The notes under the pieces were generated by a model. It saw nothing but the letters and a program-made list of their open reading frames with translations. It was not told the origin of the DNA and did not search any database. The position numbers and the translations under genes are program-made. Of a DNA stretch of 17,244 bases, positions 4,897 through 12,402 are shown in pieces. Every line of letters begins with the position of its first letter. The stretch's first letter is position 1. The stretch is from Solobacterium sp. (lineage in GTDB: Bacteria; Bacillota_I; Bacilli_A; Erysipelotrichales; Erysipelotrichaceae): assembly GCA_017543005.1 (NCBI GenBank), contig JAFWEA010000140.1:1-17244 (forward strand), in the 5' to 3' direction.

Positions 4897-6261
4897 ATGA
4901 GTTTTAATTCCATGCTGTTTCTATGGCTCTTCCTGCCGCTGTGTCTGGCTGCTTACTGGCTGACTCGCGGGCGGGGGAGAAAGGCGGCTCTGCTCGGACT
5001 GAGTCTTTTTTACTGGGCCTGGAATGATCCGTATCATGTATTGATCGTGCTGGCGGTCTGTATGGCTGTATACGGCCTGAGTTATCAGATGAATAGAAGC
5101 GAAGGAAACGCCCGCAGGACATGGCTGTGGGCCGGGGTGGCCTTGAGCCTGGGCATGCTGGTGTTCTGCCGTTATGCGCCGGTCATGGACGGCTCAAAAC
5201 CGCTGCTGCTGGTGCCGGCCGGCATATCATTCATAGCCTTCTCTTTGGTTTCCTATCTGATGGATCTGTACCGGAAACAGACAGATTTCCCTGCAAATCC
5301 GGCAGATTTTATGATCTATATTGCCTTTTTTCCGAAACTGCTCATGGGTCCGATTGCCTCAGCCCGTGATTTTGCCGAAGCTGTCAGGGAAGAAAAGCAC
5401 TTTGATTTCGAACCGTTCGCCGGCGGCGTGCGGCAGTACGCGTGGGGGCTTGGCAAGAAAGTGCTGATTGCCGATGCCCTGGCCCTGGTGGTGCAGCGGA
5501 CTTTCGGTGACATCGCGACCTTGACAACCGGGGCGGCCTGGGTGGGCGCGCTTTGTTATATGCTGCAGATCTACTATGATTTCAGCGGTTACTCGGACAT
5601 GGCCCTTGGCATCAGCCGGATGCTGGGCATTGAACTGAAGAAGAACTTTGATTATCCGTATCTGTCCGGCTCCATTACCGAATTCTGGCGGCGCTGGCAT
5701 ATTTCCCTGGGCACATGGTTCCGGCAGTACCTGTATATTCCCCTTGGCGGCAACCGCAGGGGCCTGGGCCGTACTTATTTCAATCTGATGATGGTGTTCC
5801 TGGCCACCGGGATCTGGCACGGCACGGGCATGAATTATCTGCTGTGGGGCCTTCTGAACGGGGTGCTGGTTGTGGTTGAGCGCATGGGTCTGCTGAAAGT
5901 GCTGCAGAAACCCCGCATGCTCTGGCTGAGCCGTCTTTATGCCGGTTTTTCCGTACTGATGGGCTGGGTGCTGTTCCGGGCGGAGAATGCCTCAGCAGCC
6001 CTGTCCTACTACCGAAGAATGTTCCTGCCGTCTGCCGGCACTTTGACTGCGGTGCAGCTGCTGCAGCCGAAAGTCATCCTGCTGATGGTGATCGGCTTTA
6101 TCGGCAGCGGTTTCCTGCAGGAACTGCTTTCCCGGTTTGACAGAAGCGAAAAGCCATGGCTGGACCACGCCGTCAACTGCTGCGCGGTTGTTTTATTGGT
6201 GCTGGGCATCATGGGCATGGTGAGCGGCACGTTCCAGTCATTTATCTATGCCCAGTTCTAG
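4897..6261 (+). CDS. MBOAT-family membrane O-acyltransferase (AlgI/DltB/PatA-like)
   Basis: This 454-residue multi-pass membrane protein probably moves an acyl group (acetyl or D-alanyl type) across the membrane for attachment to a surface polymer. The MBOAT signature is clear: Y-Y-D-F-S-G-Y-S-D-M-A (226-236), E-F-W-R-R-W-H-I-S-L-G-T-W (262-274, conserved H268), then Y-L-Y-I-P-L-G-G-N (278-286) and G-I-W-H-G-T-G (305-311) with the invariant catalytic H308. About ten hydrophobic segments run from residue 5 to the C-terminus. AAGGA ten bases before the ATG supports the start. It is followed after 12 bases by a DHHW/AlgX-like protein. AlgI with AlgJ/AlgX is the best-studied such pair, and it acetylates alginate. 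No dltA or dltC lies nearby, so calling it DltB is not justified. The substrate is unknown. Confidence 0.9.
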   Translation: MSFNSMLFLWLFLPLCLAAYWLTRGRGRKAALLGLSLFYWAWNDPYHVLIVLAVCMAVYGLSYQMNRSEGNARRTWLWAGVALSLGMLVFCRYAPVMDGSKPLLLVPAGISFIAFSLVSYLMDLYRKQTDFPANPADFMIYIAFFPKLLMGPIASARDFAEAVREEKHFDFEPFAGGVRQYAWGLGKKVLIADALALVVQRTFGDIATLTTGAAWVGALCYMLQIYYDFSGYSDMALGISRMLGIELKKNFDYPYLSGSITEFWRRWHISLGTWFRQYLYIPLGGNRRGLGRTYFNLMMVFLATGIWHGTGMNYLLWGLLNGVLVVVERMGLLKVLQKPRMLWLSRLYAGFSVLMGWVLFRAENASAALSYYRRMFLPSAGTLTAVQLLQPKVILLMVIGFIGSGFLQELLSRFDRSEKPWLDHAVNCCAVVLLVLGIMGMVSGTFQSFIYAQF

Positions 6262-6273
6262 AAAGGAGTCCGG

Positions 6274-7425
6274 ATGAGCAGAACAGCCGATAAACTGATG
6301 ACCGCTGTATTTGCCGGGCTGATTACGGTGCCCTGGCTGCTGTATCCTTTTGTCCGGACACCGGATGAGGATACCGGGGAAAACCGTCAGCTGACGGCGT
6401 TTTCAACGGTGACCGAAGCATCCCTGCCGGAACTGCCGGATGCCTTTGAGACCTACTACAACGATCATGTGCCGTTCCGTTCCGCCCTTAAGAAACTCTG
6501 GAGCAATGCCAACTATGTGCTGCTGAACGAGGCGGTGGATGAGCGGGTGCTGGTCGGTGATGCTGATCCGGACCGTGAACATGTCTGGCTGTTCTATCAG
6601 GCCGAGAAAGACGGCAATCCGCTGAAAGAGGCCCAGGGCATCAGCACATATGATGAAACTGCCCGGGAAGAGATGTATGCCGTGCTGGCCGAAAATGAAA
6701 AGACCATGCAGGATTACGGCATGGAACTGTACTACTTTGCCGGCCCGAACAAGGAAAGCGTCTATCCGGAATACCTGCCGGATTATCTCAAGCAGTACCG
6801 GAGTCAGAGCCGCCTGGCAGACTTCATTGACTGGCTGCGGACAGAGCACGGCTATGACCGTTATATCTACCCGCTGAAGGAACTGCAGGCCGCATCCGCA
6901 ACAGGGCGGACCTACTATCGTCAGGATATCCACTGGAATGCCTATGGGGCCTATATCGGCTATAAGGCCATGATGGCGGTGACCCATCCGGAGCTGGATC
7001 CGGCCTTCATCGATGACATGGAACTGTCATACGGTCCGGATGAACATCTGGATACCGATCTGATCCGGATATCCGGCATCCGTGACCTCCTGCTGGATCA
7101 GCCGGCAGCTGTCCGCTTCCATGATGACTTCAAGGTCGAATACAATCCCATGTTCAATGACACGGTGCTGGAGACCCGCTGTGAACAGGCCCCGGTGGAC
7201 CGCACGATCTTCCTGATCGGGGATTCGTTCCGGACGGATCTGATCCCGTATCTGGAAAGAACCTACAAGCACTGCTTCATCATGCACCGCTGGGACTACA
7301 AGACAATCTTCATTGACTGGTTCTGGCCGGACGAGGTGGTTATGCTGAGTGTGGAGCGGTATGCGCCGGACAACCTGACCATCCGCCTCAAGCAGGAAGA
7401 AGAAACATATCCGCTCGATAACTGA
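6274..7425 (+). CDS. DHHW / AlgX-like SGNH-fold surface acyltransferase partner
   Basis: The 383-residue protein has one N-terminal membrane segment (about 8-27) and otherwise is predicted to face outside. Two blocks mark it as a DHHW/AlgJ-AlgX-type protein: D-I-H-W-N-A-Y-G-A-Y (218-227), whose D and H are the likely catalytic pair, and I-G-D-S-F (315-319), with S318 as the nucleophile of the SGNH fold. Family members accept an acyl group delivered by an MBOAT partner and place it on the polysaccharide. It starts 12 bases after the MBOAT gene, with AAAGGAG seven bases upstream, so the two form an operon. A shared terminator hairpin follows the stop codon. The protein being acylated or polymer being modified cannot be told from the sequence; a DltD-like role is the alternative. 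Confidence 0.85.
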   Translation: MSRTADKLMTAVFAGLITVPWLLYPFVRTPDEDTGENRQLTAFSTVTEASLPELPDAFETYYNDHVPFRSALKKLWSNANYVLLNEAVDERVLVGDADPDREHVWLFYQAEKDGNPLKEAQGISTYDETAREEMYAVLAENEKTMQDYGMELYYFAGPNKESVYPEYLPDYLKQYRSQSRLADFIDWLRTEHGYDRYIYPLKELQAASATGRTYYRQDIHWNAYGAYIGYKAMMAVTHPELDPAFIDDMELSYGPDEHLDTDLIRISGIRDLLLDQPAAVRFHDDFKVEYNPMFNDTVLETRCEQAPVDRTIFLIGDSFRTDLIPYLERTYKHCFIMHRWDYKTIFIDWFWPDEVVMLSVERYAPDNLTIRLKQEEETYPLDN

Positions 7426-7426
7426 A

Positions 7427-7452
7427 AAAGATCACTGTGCTCAGTGATCTTT
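7427..7452. terminator. Bidirectional terminator shared by the DHHW gene and the LtaS-type gene
   Basis: AAAGATCACTG (7427-7437) pairs perfectly over 11 bp with CAGTGATCTTT (7442-7452) around a TGCT loop. The minus strand ends in TTTTT and the plus strand continues TTTCTTTTC. The last codons and stop of the minus-strand gene lie inside the hairpin, so the coding end and the terminator overlap. Confidence 0.85.
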
Positions 7453-9306
7453 CTTTTCGGCAAAGTAGTCCAGTTTGAGAATCTTCTTGGCAATGTCACG
7501 CTTGTACATGGCTGCCTGCATTTCTTCTTCCGCCTTGTCCAGGTCGTAATCTCCGTAATCATAGAAATCATCGTACATGAAGTCATAGGCGTAATTGTCG
7601 GTTTTCCAGAATTCCCATTCACTGAAATAGAAGCCCTTGTAATCCGGATCGAAGATATCCGTGCCCAGGATCGTCCGGTTATCGAACTCAAAGCCCCACA
7701 GGTTGGCAATCGTCGGCAAGAGGTCCAGGGTGGTGGCCACCTTGGAGTAGGTCATGGCCGGGGTTGCGGTGTTGTAGATATACAGGTCCGTATAGGCTTT
7801 CTCCGGACTCCAGGTCTGGTTTGTTTCTTTGTAGAACGGGGCAGTGGACGTGTAGTCAAGACCCTTGACGATATGATCGCCATAGAAGACAAAGACGACA
7901 TCATCCAGCTTGCCGGCGTTGCGCAGCTCGGTCATCAGAGTAGCCAGGGACCGGTCCAGATCCATGTTCTTGGCCAGGAAGCTCACATAGGAATCCTCCA
8001 GGTCCGGATACATGGCCCTGATCTTTGCGACATCCTCTTCGCTGACGCCGAACGATTCCAGATCATACGGCTGATGGCCGCTGAATGTAATCCAATAGGC
8101 GATGTAGGGCTTTTCCTCATCCGTGAAGATCCACTTCATGATCTCCATGACGGCGGTATCCGGCTGTGAATCCGGCAGGCCGAGATCCGTGCAGTCAAGG
8201 AATTCATCGTAGCCGAAGGCCGGCATGGTCAGTTCACGGTTGTAGTACTGCCGGTAGTTGTTGTGGAAGGCATAGGCATAATAGCCATGTTCATGGAACA
8301 GCTTCGGCAGGGTGGTGACATAGGTGTTGTAAGGATATTTATAACAGACCGCATGGCCTTCGCTGTTCGGGATCAGCGACGTATTGGACATGAATTCCGT
8401 GTCACTGGTGGAACCGGGCAGGCCGGGTGTATTGAAGTTTTCAATGCGGATGGAATTCTGCTGCATCTGCCAGATGGTCGGGGTCAGTTCCTTGGTACAG
8501 GCGGCGTTGATGAATGATTCGGCCTGGATGAAGATGACATTCTTGCCGGCCAGCAGGCCCGTCATCTCATTGGGTTCATGCGCCGGGCGGGCATTCATGT
8601 AGGCAGCGATTTCCTGCCGGTCTTCTTCCGAGAGCACATCCTTGGTCAGGAAGGTTTCCGCATCCCGGTAGGCAAAGGTCAGCAGGCCGAACTTATCGAC
8701 GAACTGGTTCGTGCTCGGGATTACTTCATAGATGTAATAGTCGGTCTTGTTGATCTGGAAGGCATCCTCACTGTTCTTGGTGCTTTCGATCTGATCCAGA
8801 TACTGATAATAGAGATCCCGGCCCGGATAGTACAGCAGCAGGACCGCCAGCTTCAGCGGCAGCCGGTACAGCAGTTTGACGCAGCGCCGCTGCAGGACAA
8901 AGTAGATGATCACGAAGACCACGGTAATGCCCAGCAGGGCCAGGAAGGGATAGAGATCTTCCCGGGTGATGAACTCCATGGCGCTTTCCTTGACGCCGAG
9001 GGCCTCCTTGAGCAGATCCTGCACGGTGCTGAAGCGGTAATACTGATGGAACGCCCGTTTATAGATGTCCTGGGAAACCAGATACAGCGTATAGATGAAA
9101 CTGTAGATCAGCACGAAATACCTGTTCAGCATGGGCCCGATGAACCAGATCAGGGCAACCAGCCCCAGACACAGGATCATGAACAGGGAATGATCAAATA
9201 TCGTATCTACGGAATACGTCATCTGCATGTAGTTAAAGAAATACAGCATGATGCCGGTATAAAGCAATTCGATCAGGAAATAACGGATGGCTCGGACGAT
9301 TTTCAT
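7441..9306 (-). CDS. Lipoteichoic-acid-synthase-family phosphotransferase (LtaS-like sulfatase fold)
   Basis: The 621-residue membrane enzyme belongs to the LtaS/sulfatase superfamily, which transfers glycerol phosphate (or phosphoethanolamine-like groups) to surface lipids or glycans. About five membrane segments occupy residues 5-165. An extracellular catalytic domain follows, with I-F-I-Q-A-E-S-F (258-265; E263 a metal ligand), P-G-S-T-S-D-T-E-F (297-305; T300 the expected nucleophile), S-G-H-Q-P-Y (409-414; H411) and F-Y-G-D-H-I (474-479; D477, H478 metal ligands). The set is complete. The tail after about 540 is rich in Asp, Glu and Tyr, which I do not recall in LtaS. AAGGAG five bases before the ATG supports the start. 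It has its own promoter and is convergent with the MBOAT operon. It could be LtaS itself or a paralogue with another substrate, so I leave the symbol blank. Confidence 0.88.
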   Translation of the reverse strand: MKIVRAIRYFLIELLYTGIMLYFFNYMQMTYSVDTIFDHSLFMILCLGLVALIWFIGPMLNRYFVLIYSFIYTLYLVSQDIYKRAFHQYYRFSTVQDLLKEALGVKESAMEFITREDLYPFLALLGITVVFVIIYFVLQRRCVKLLYRLPLKLAVLLLYYPGRDLYYQYLDQIESTKNSEDAFQINKTDYYIYEVIPSTNQFVDKFGLLTFAYRDAETFLTKDVLSEEDRQEIAAYMNARPAHEPNEMTGLLAGKNVIFIQAESFINAACTKELTPTIWQMQQNSIRIENFNTPGLPGSTSDTEFMSNTSLIPNSEGHAVCYKYPYNTYVTTLPKLFHEHGYYAYAFHNNYRQYYNRELTMPAFGYDEFLDCTDLGLPDSQPDTAVMEIMKWIFTDEEKPYIAYWITFSGHQPYDLESFGVSEEDVAKIRAMYPDLEDSYVSFLAKNMDLDRSLATLMTELRNAGKLDDVVFVFYGDHIVKGLDYTSTAPFYKETNQTWSPEKAYTDLYIYNTATPAMTYSKVATTLDLLPTIANLWGFEFDNRTILGTDIFDPDYKGFYFSEWEFWKTDNYAYDFMYDDFYDYGDYDLDKAEEEMQAAMYKRDIAKKILKLDYFAEKKDH

Positions 9307-9340
9307 GGCGGCTCCTTGCAGCAGGATCGTTGCTGATTAG

Positions 9341-9369
9341 TCTATATTATCATAGAAACCCGGATTCAA
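9341..9369 (-). promoter_or_regulatory. Promoter of the LtaS-type gene
   Basis: On the minus strand TTGAAT (9369-9364) and TATAGA (9346-9341) are 17 bases apart, a good sigma-A pair, about 35 bases upstream of the start codon. Confidence 0.65.
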
Positions 9370-9415
9370 AGAGGCACATTCCGCCCAAGGAAGAACTTCT
9401 CTGTATATTGAATTA

Positions 9416-9424
9416 TGGTATAAT
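9416..9424 (+). promoter_or_regulatory. Extended -10 promoter of the cdaA-cdaR-glmM operon
   Basis: TGGTATAAT combines a consensus TATAAT (9419-9424) with the upstream TGn. The hexamer 17 bases further up (CTTCTC) is a poor -35. The start codon of cdaA lies 28 bases downstream. No other promoter is seen before cdaR or glmM, so this is the likely operon promoter. Confidence 0.65.
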
Positions 9425-9451
9425 CTTCAAGTACGAAGGGAGTGTTTTGCC

Positions 9452-10978
9452 TTGTCCGGATATGCAATGGGTTTGCCAATGGAGAACATCCGGGTCATCA
9501 CAGTGATGATTCTGGATATCTTCCTGATGTGGCTTTTATTATATTATGCGATCAAACTGGTTCGTAACAATTCCCGCACGATTCAGATTTTTAAAGGAAT
9601 CCTGCTGGTCATCATGGTGGATGGTCTGGCCAAACTGCTGGGCCTGAAGACCGTGACGTATGTGACGGACATTTTCATCAACTGGGGCTTTCTTGCGATC
9701 ATCATCATTTTCCAGCCGGAGATCCGTTCCGTCCTGGAAAAGATCGGCAAGTCCAACGTGTTCTCACGGATTACAACCCTGACCGGGAATGAGAAGGAAC
9801 ACCTGGTGGATCAGATTGTCACGGCGACGATGCTGCTGAGTCAGGATCAGACTGGGGCGCTGATTTCCATCGAGCAGTCGCATTCCCTGGAAGATTTCAT
9901 TGCGACCGGAACCCGGCTGAATTCGGATGTGACAGCGGAACTGCTGACCTCCATTTTCGTTACTTCGACACCGCTGCATGACGGTGCCGTTATCATTCAG
10001 GGTGACCGCATTGCCTGTGCAAGTGCATATTTCCCGCCGACCAACCTGGAACTGCCGTCCCGTTACGGGGCCAGACACAGAGCGGCCATCGGTATTTCGG
10101 AAATTACCGATGCCGTGACCATTGTCGTTTCGGAAGAGACCGGGGCGATCAGTGTCACGGAAGGCGGCAAGATTTATCAGTTCAACCGGAAGGAACTGCG
10201 TGACTACCTGCTGCGGGTCATCCTCGGTGAAGAAACCGAAGTCAGAACCGGGCGGCAGAGTGCGGCAGCGCCGGAACCGGGCCGGGAAGTTGTCATTGAT
10301 GACAAGGCGACAGCACAGCAGCCGAAGGAACCGTCCCGTCTGCGTGACAAGCTGGCCGTAAAGAAGCAGGATACCGGCCGGATGGAAAAGATTGAAGTGG
10401 AAGAAGTCACTCCGGCCGAACAGCAGCCGGCAGCGGAAACCCACAGAAAGGAAGACGCCCCGGCTGACACCACGATGATCAAACTGGAGGAAGAGGCTTC
10501 CGATATCAAACTGCCGCGCAAGAAGGAAAGACCGGCGCCGAGTTATCCGCAGCACGCGGCCGGCAACCGGTTTGAAGAAGTGAAGCGGCCCGCCAAGCCG
10601 GTGGAAGAAGCCCCGGCAGTCATTCCGGCAGCTCCGGCAGCAACGCCGGTCCCGCCGGCCGAACCGGTACCTGAACCGGAACCGGCAGCCCGGCTGACCT
10701 CGGAAGACATCAAGCGGATGCGCAACCAGCTGTATGAGCAGTATTCCAACGCCAACAAGGAACAGGAAACAGCCCCGCAGCCGGCCGTTGCCCCGCAGAC
10801 GGATGACATGCTGGCCCAGCTGCACCGCCCGACTGAGAGCGAACAGATGTTCGATACAACCAAACTGGATATTTCCAAGATCGTAGGACTGAACGATGAT
10901 CTGGATAAAGCATTTGAAATTGTGGATCAGATGCCTTCGGACAAAGCCTCCGATCCTGACAGGGGAGGTGACCGGTAA
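9452..10978 (+). CDS. cdaA: Diadenylate cyclase CdaA with a long C-terminal tail
   Basis: This membrane-bound enzyme condenses two ATP into cyclic di-AMP. Three hydrophobic helices (about 13-34, 45-64, 73-88) lead into a DAC domain (about 100-260) with the substrate motifs D-G-A (177-179, in P-L-H-D-G-A-V-I-I) and R-H-R (208-210), both intact. CdaA is normally about 270 residues; this one is 508. Residues from about 265 on are low-complexity and rich in Pro, Ala, Glu and Lys, with a possible helix near 413-436 and a patterned end (T-T-K-L-D-I-S-K-I-V-G-L). The TTG at 9452 is chosen because GGGAG lies nine bases upstream; an ATG six codons in is possible. Its stop shares one base with the cdaR start (TAATG). 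Operon order cdaA-cdaR-glmM is conserved in Bacillota, where CdaR and GlmM control the cyclase. Confidence 0.95.
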   Translation: MSGYAMGLPMENIRVITVMILDIFLMWLLLYYAIKLVRNNSRTIQIFKGILLVIMVDGLAKLLGLKTVTYVTDIFINWGFLAIIIIFQPEIRSVLEKIGKSNVFSRITTLTGNEKEHLVDQIVTATMLLSQDQTGALISIEQSHSLEDFIATGTRLNSDVTAELLTSIFVTSTPLHDGAVIIQGDRIACASAYFPPTNLELPSRYGARHRAAIGISEITDAVTIVVSEETGAISVTEGGKIYQFNRKELRDYLLRVILGEETEVRTGRQSAAAPEPGREVVIDDKATAQQPKEPSRLRDKLAVKKQDTGRMEKIEVEEVTPAEQQPAAETHRKEDAPADTTMIKLEEEASDIKLPRKKERPAPSYPQHAAGNRFEEVKRPAKPVEEAPAVIPAAPAATPVPPAEPVPEPEPAARLTSEDIKRMRNQLYEQYSNANKEQETAPQPAVAPQTDDMLAQLHRPTESEQMFDTTKLDISKIVGLNDDLDKAFEIVDQMPSDKASDPDRGGDR

Positions 10979-12402
10979 TGTCTGAAAACAGAAAGAAAAA
11001 GACACGGGAAACCGCCGATAACGGGAAAACCGAACTGGCGAACCGCATTGCCAGCCAGTCCCGCAAGGTGGCCAATACCTATCAGCACATCGGCGACAAT
11101 CTGGTCAGAATCTTCCGGTGGTTCTCCGGCTTCATTGACAAGACCCTGTTCAACCGGAAATATACAAAACTCGTTTCGCTGGTGCTGGCTGTCATGATGT
11201 ATGCGATTGTCAACCTCAACAGCAGCAATTCCATGAACATGTCCACGCTGAAGACCAGCAAGGACCTGACCAATATCTCCGTTACCGCCAAGTACAACAG
11301 CGATACGTTCGAACTGAGCGGGCTGCCTTCGGAAGCGGACATCACCATCAGCGGTGATGCTTCGTCGGTAACGGCGGCCTCCAACTCCAAGGGCGTGGTT
11401 GTGGCCGACCTGGAGGGTCTGACCGAAGGAACGCACAATGTCAAACTGAAGACAGAAGGCTTCGGCGAGAATGTCACGATCCGGATTGATCCTTCCAATG
11501 TCAGCGTCACTCTGAAGAAGAAAACCACCCAGCAGTTCGATCTGTCCTATGACTATATCAACCAGGACAAGATGGATTCGATCTACAGTCTTGGTACACC
11601 GACGTTTGAATATACCAAAGTCAATGTCAGAGCTTCCAAGGATACGCTGGACACGATTGCCTTCGTCAAGGCCCTGATCGACGTAACCGGTCAGACCGCA
11701 GATTTCACGCAGGAAGCGACCCTGATTGCCTATGACGCCAGCGGCCTGCCGGTCAATGCGGATATCGTTCCGCGGACCGTCAATGTCTCCGTGGCTGTCA
11801 CCTCGCCGAACAAGACCGTGCCGATTGAGGTGGAAGTCAGCGGTGAAGTGCCGGAAGGCAAGGCCATCGAGACAATCTCCATCGATCAGCAGACCGTTAC
11901 GGTCTACGGTACGGAATCGGTCCTGGGCCAGATCGAAAAGGTCATTGTTACCCTGAACGCATCCACCCTGACCAAGGATTCCTCCACCATCCTGCGGCCG
12001 ATCACTCTGCCGGCCGGTGTCAATTCCAGTAATATCAACCAGATCACCATGAATGTGACCCTGGGTGAAGGGGTAACCCGGACCATTGATGATGTCCGGA
12101 TCTACTACCGGAACAACGTCAACAACTACAAGGCATCCCAGCCGGAAAACAAGACGACGACCAGTGTCATGGTCTTCGGCACCGAAAGCAATATCGCATC
12201 CATTACCGCCGATGATATCTCGGTCTACGTGGATCTGAAGGATGCCAAACCGGGTCTGCAGGATTTCCAGCTGCAGGTGGATCAGCCTTCCGGCGGTCTG
12301 GTCAAGTATTCGCTGGTTGAGTCAACCTATACAATGAACGTGCTCGGTGAAACGAACACAGATACCGATTCAGGAGAAGGGACAGGTACAAACAATGGGT
12401 AA
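10978..12402 (+). CDS. cdaR: CdaR (YbbR-domain regulator of CdaA)
   Basis: The 474-residue protein is the membrane-anchored regulator that binds CdaA and alters its cyclase activity. One membrane helix is visible at about 62-80 (L-V-S-L-V-L-A-V-M-M-Y-A-I-V). The remainder, outside the cell, is a series of beta-rich YbbR-type repeats, about four by length, each with the V-x-V-x-G-x-x-x-x-V/I pattern (for example V-E-V-S-G-E-V-P-E-G and V-Y-G-T-E-S-V-L). A Gly/Asp/Thr-rich linker ends the protein. From memory CdaR usually begins almost directly with its membrane helix; here about 60 charged residues (R-K-K-K-T-R near the start) precede it on the cytoplasmic side. GGAGGTGA upstream and the TAATG junction with cdaA support the start. 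It overlaps glmM by eight bases. Confidence 0.92.
   Translation: MSENRKKKTRETADNGKTELANRIASQSRKVANTYQHIGDNLVRIFRWFSGFIDKTLFNRKYTKLVSLVLAVMMYAIVNLNSSNSMNMSTLKTSKDLTNISVTAKYNSDTFELSGLPSEADITISGDASSVTAASNSKGVVVADLEGLTEGTHNVKLKTEGFGENVTIRIDPSNVSVTLKKKTTQQFDLSYDYINQDKMDSIYSLGTPTFEYTKVNVRASKDTLDTIAFVKALIDVTGQTADFTQEATLIAYDASGLPVNADIVPRTVNVSVAVTSPNKTVPIEVEVSGEVPEGKAIETISIDQQTVTVYGTESVLGQIEKVIVTLNASTLTKDSSTILRPITLPAGVNSSNINQITMNVTLGEGVTRTIDDVRIYYRNNVNNYKASQPENKTTTSVMVFGTESNIASITADDISVYVDLKDAKPGLQDFQLQVDQPSGGLVKYSLVESTYTMNVLGETNTDTDSGEGTGTNNG

Noticed and set aside
4897..7425. Considered as a dltB-dltD D-alanylation operon
   Set aside because: dltA and dltC are absent and the second protein has the D-x-H-W motif of the DHHW/AlgX type, so a general O-acylation pair is the safer call.
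8578..9336. 252-codon plus-strand frame opposite the LtaS-type gene
   Set aside because: The minus-strand gene has complete catalytic motifs and a promoter; the opposite frame has no homology I recognise and would run into the promoter region.
10247..10975. CdaA tail considered as a separate gene fused by a frameshift
   Set aside because: The frame is continuous from the DAC domain, the tail has the low-complexity character of a linker, and no internal start with a ribosome site is evident.
9764..11005. 413-codon minus-strand frame opposite cdaA
   Set aside because: It is a shadow of the cdaA reading frame; its composition (Arg, Gly, Phe, Cys-rich) is that of antisense translation.
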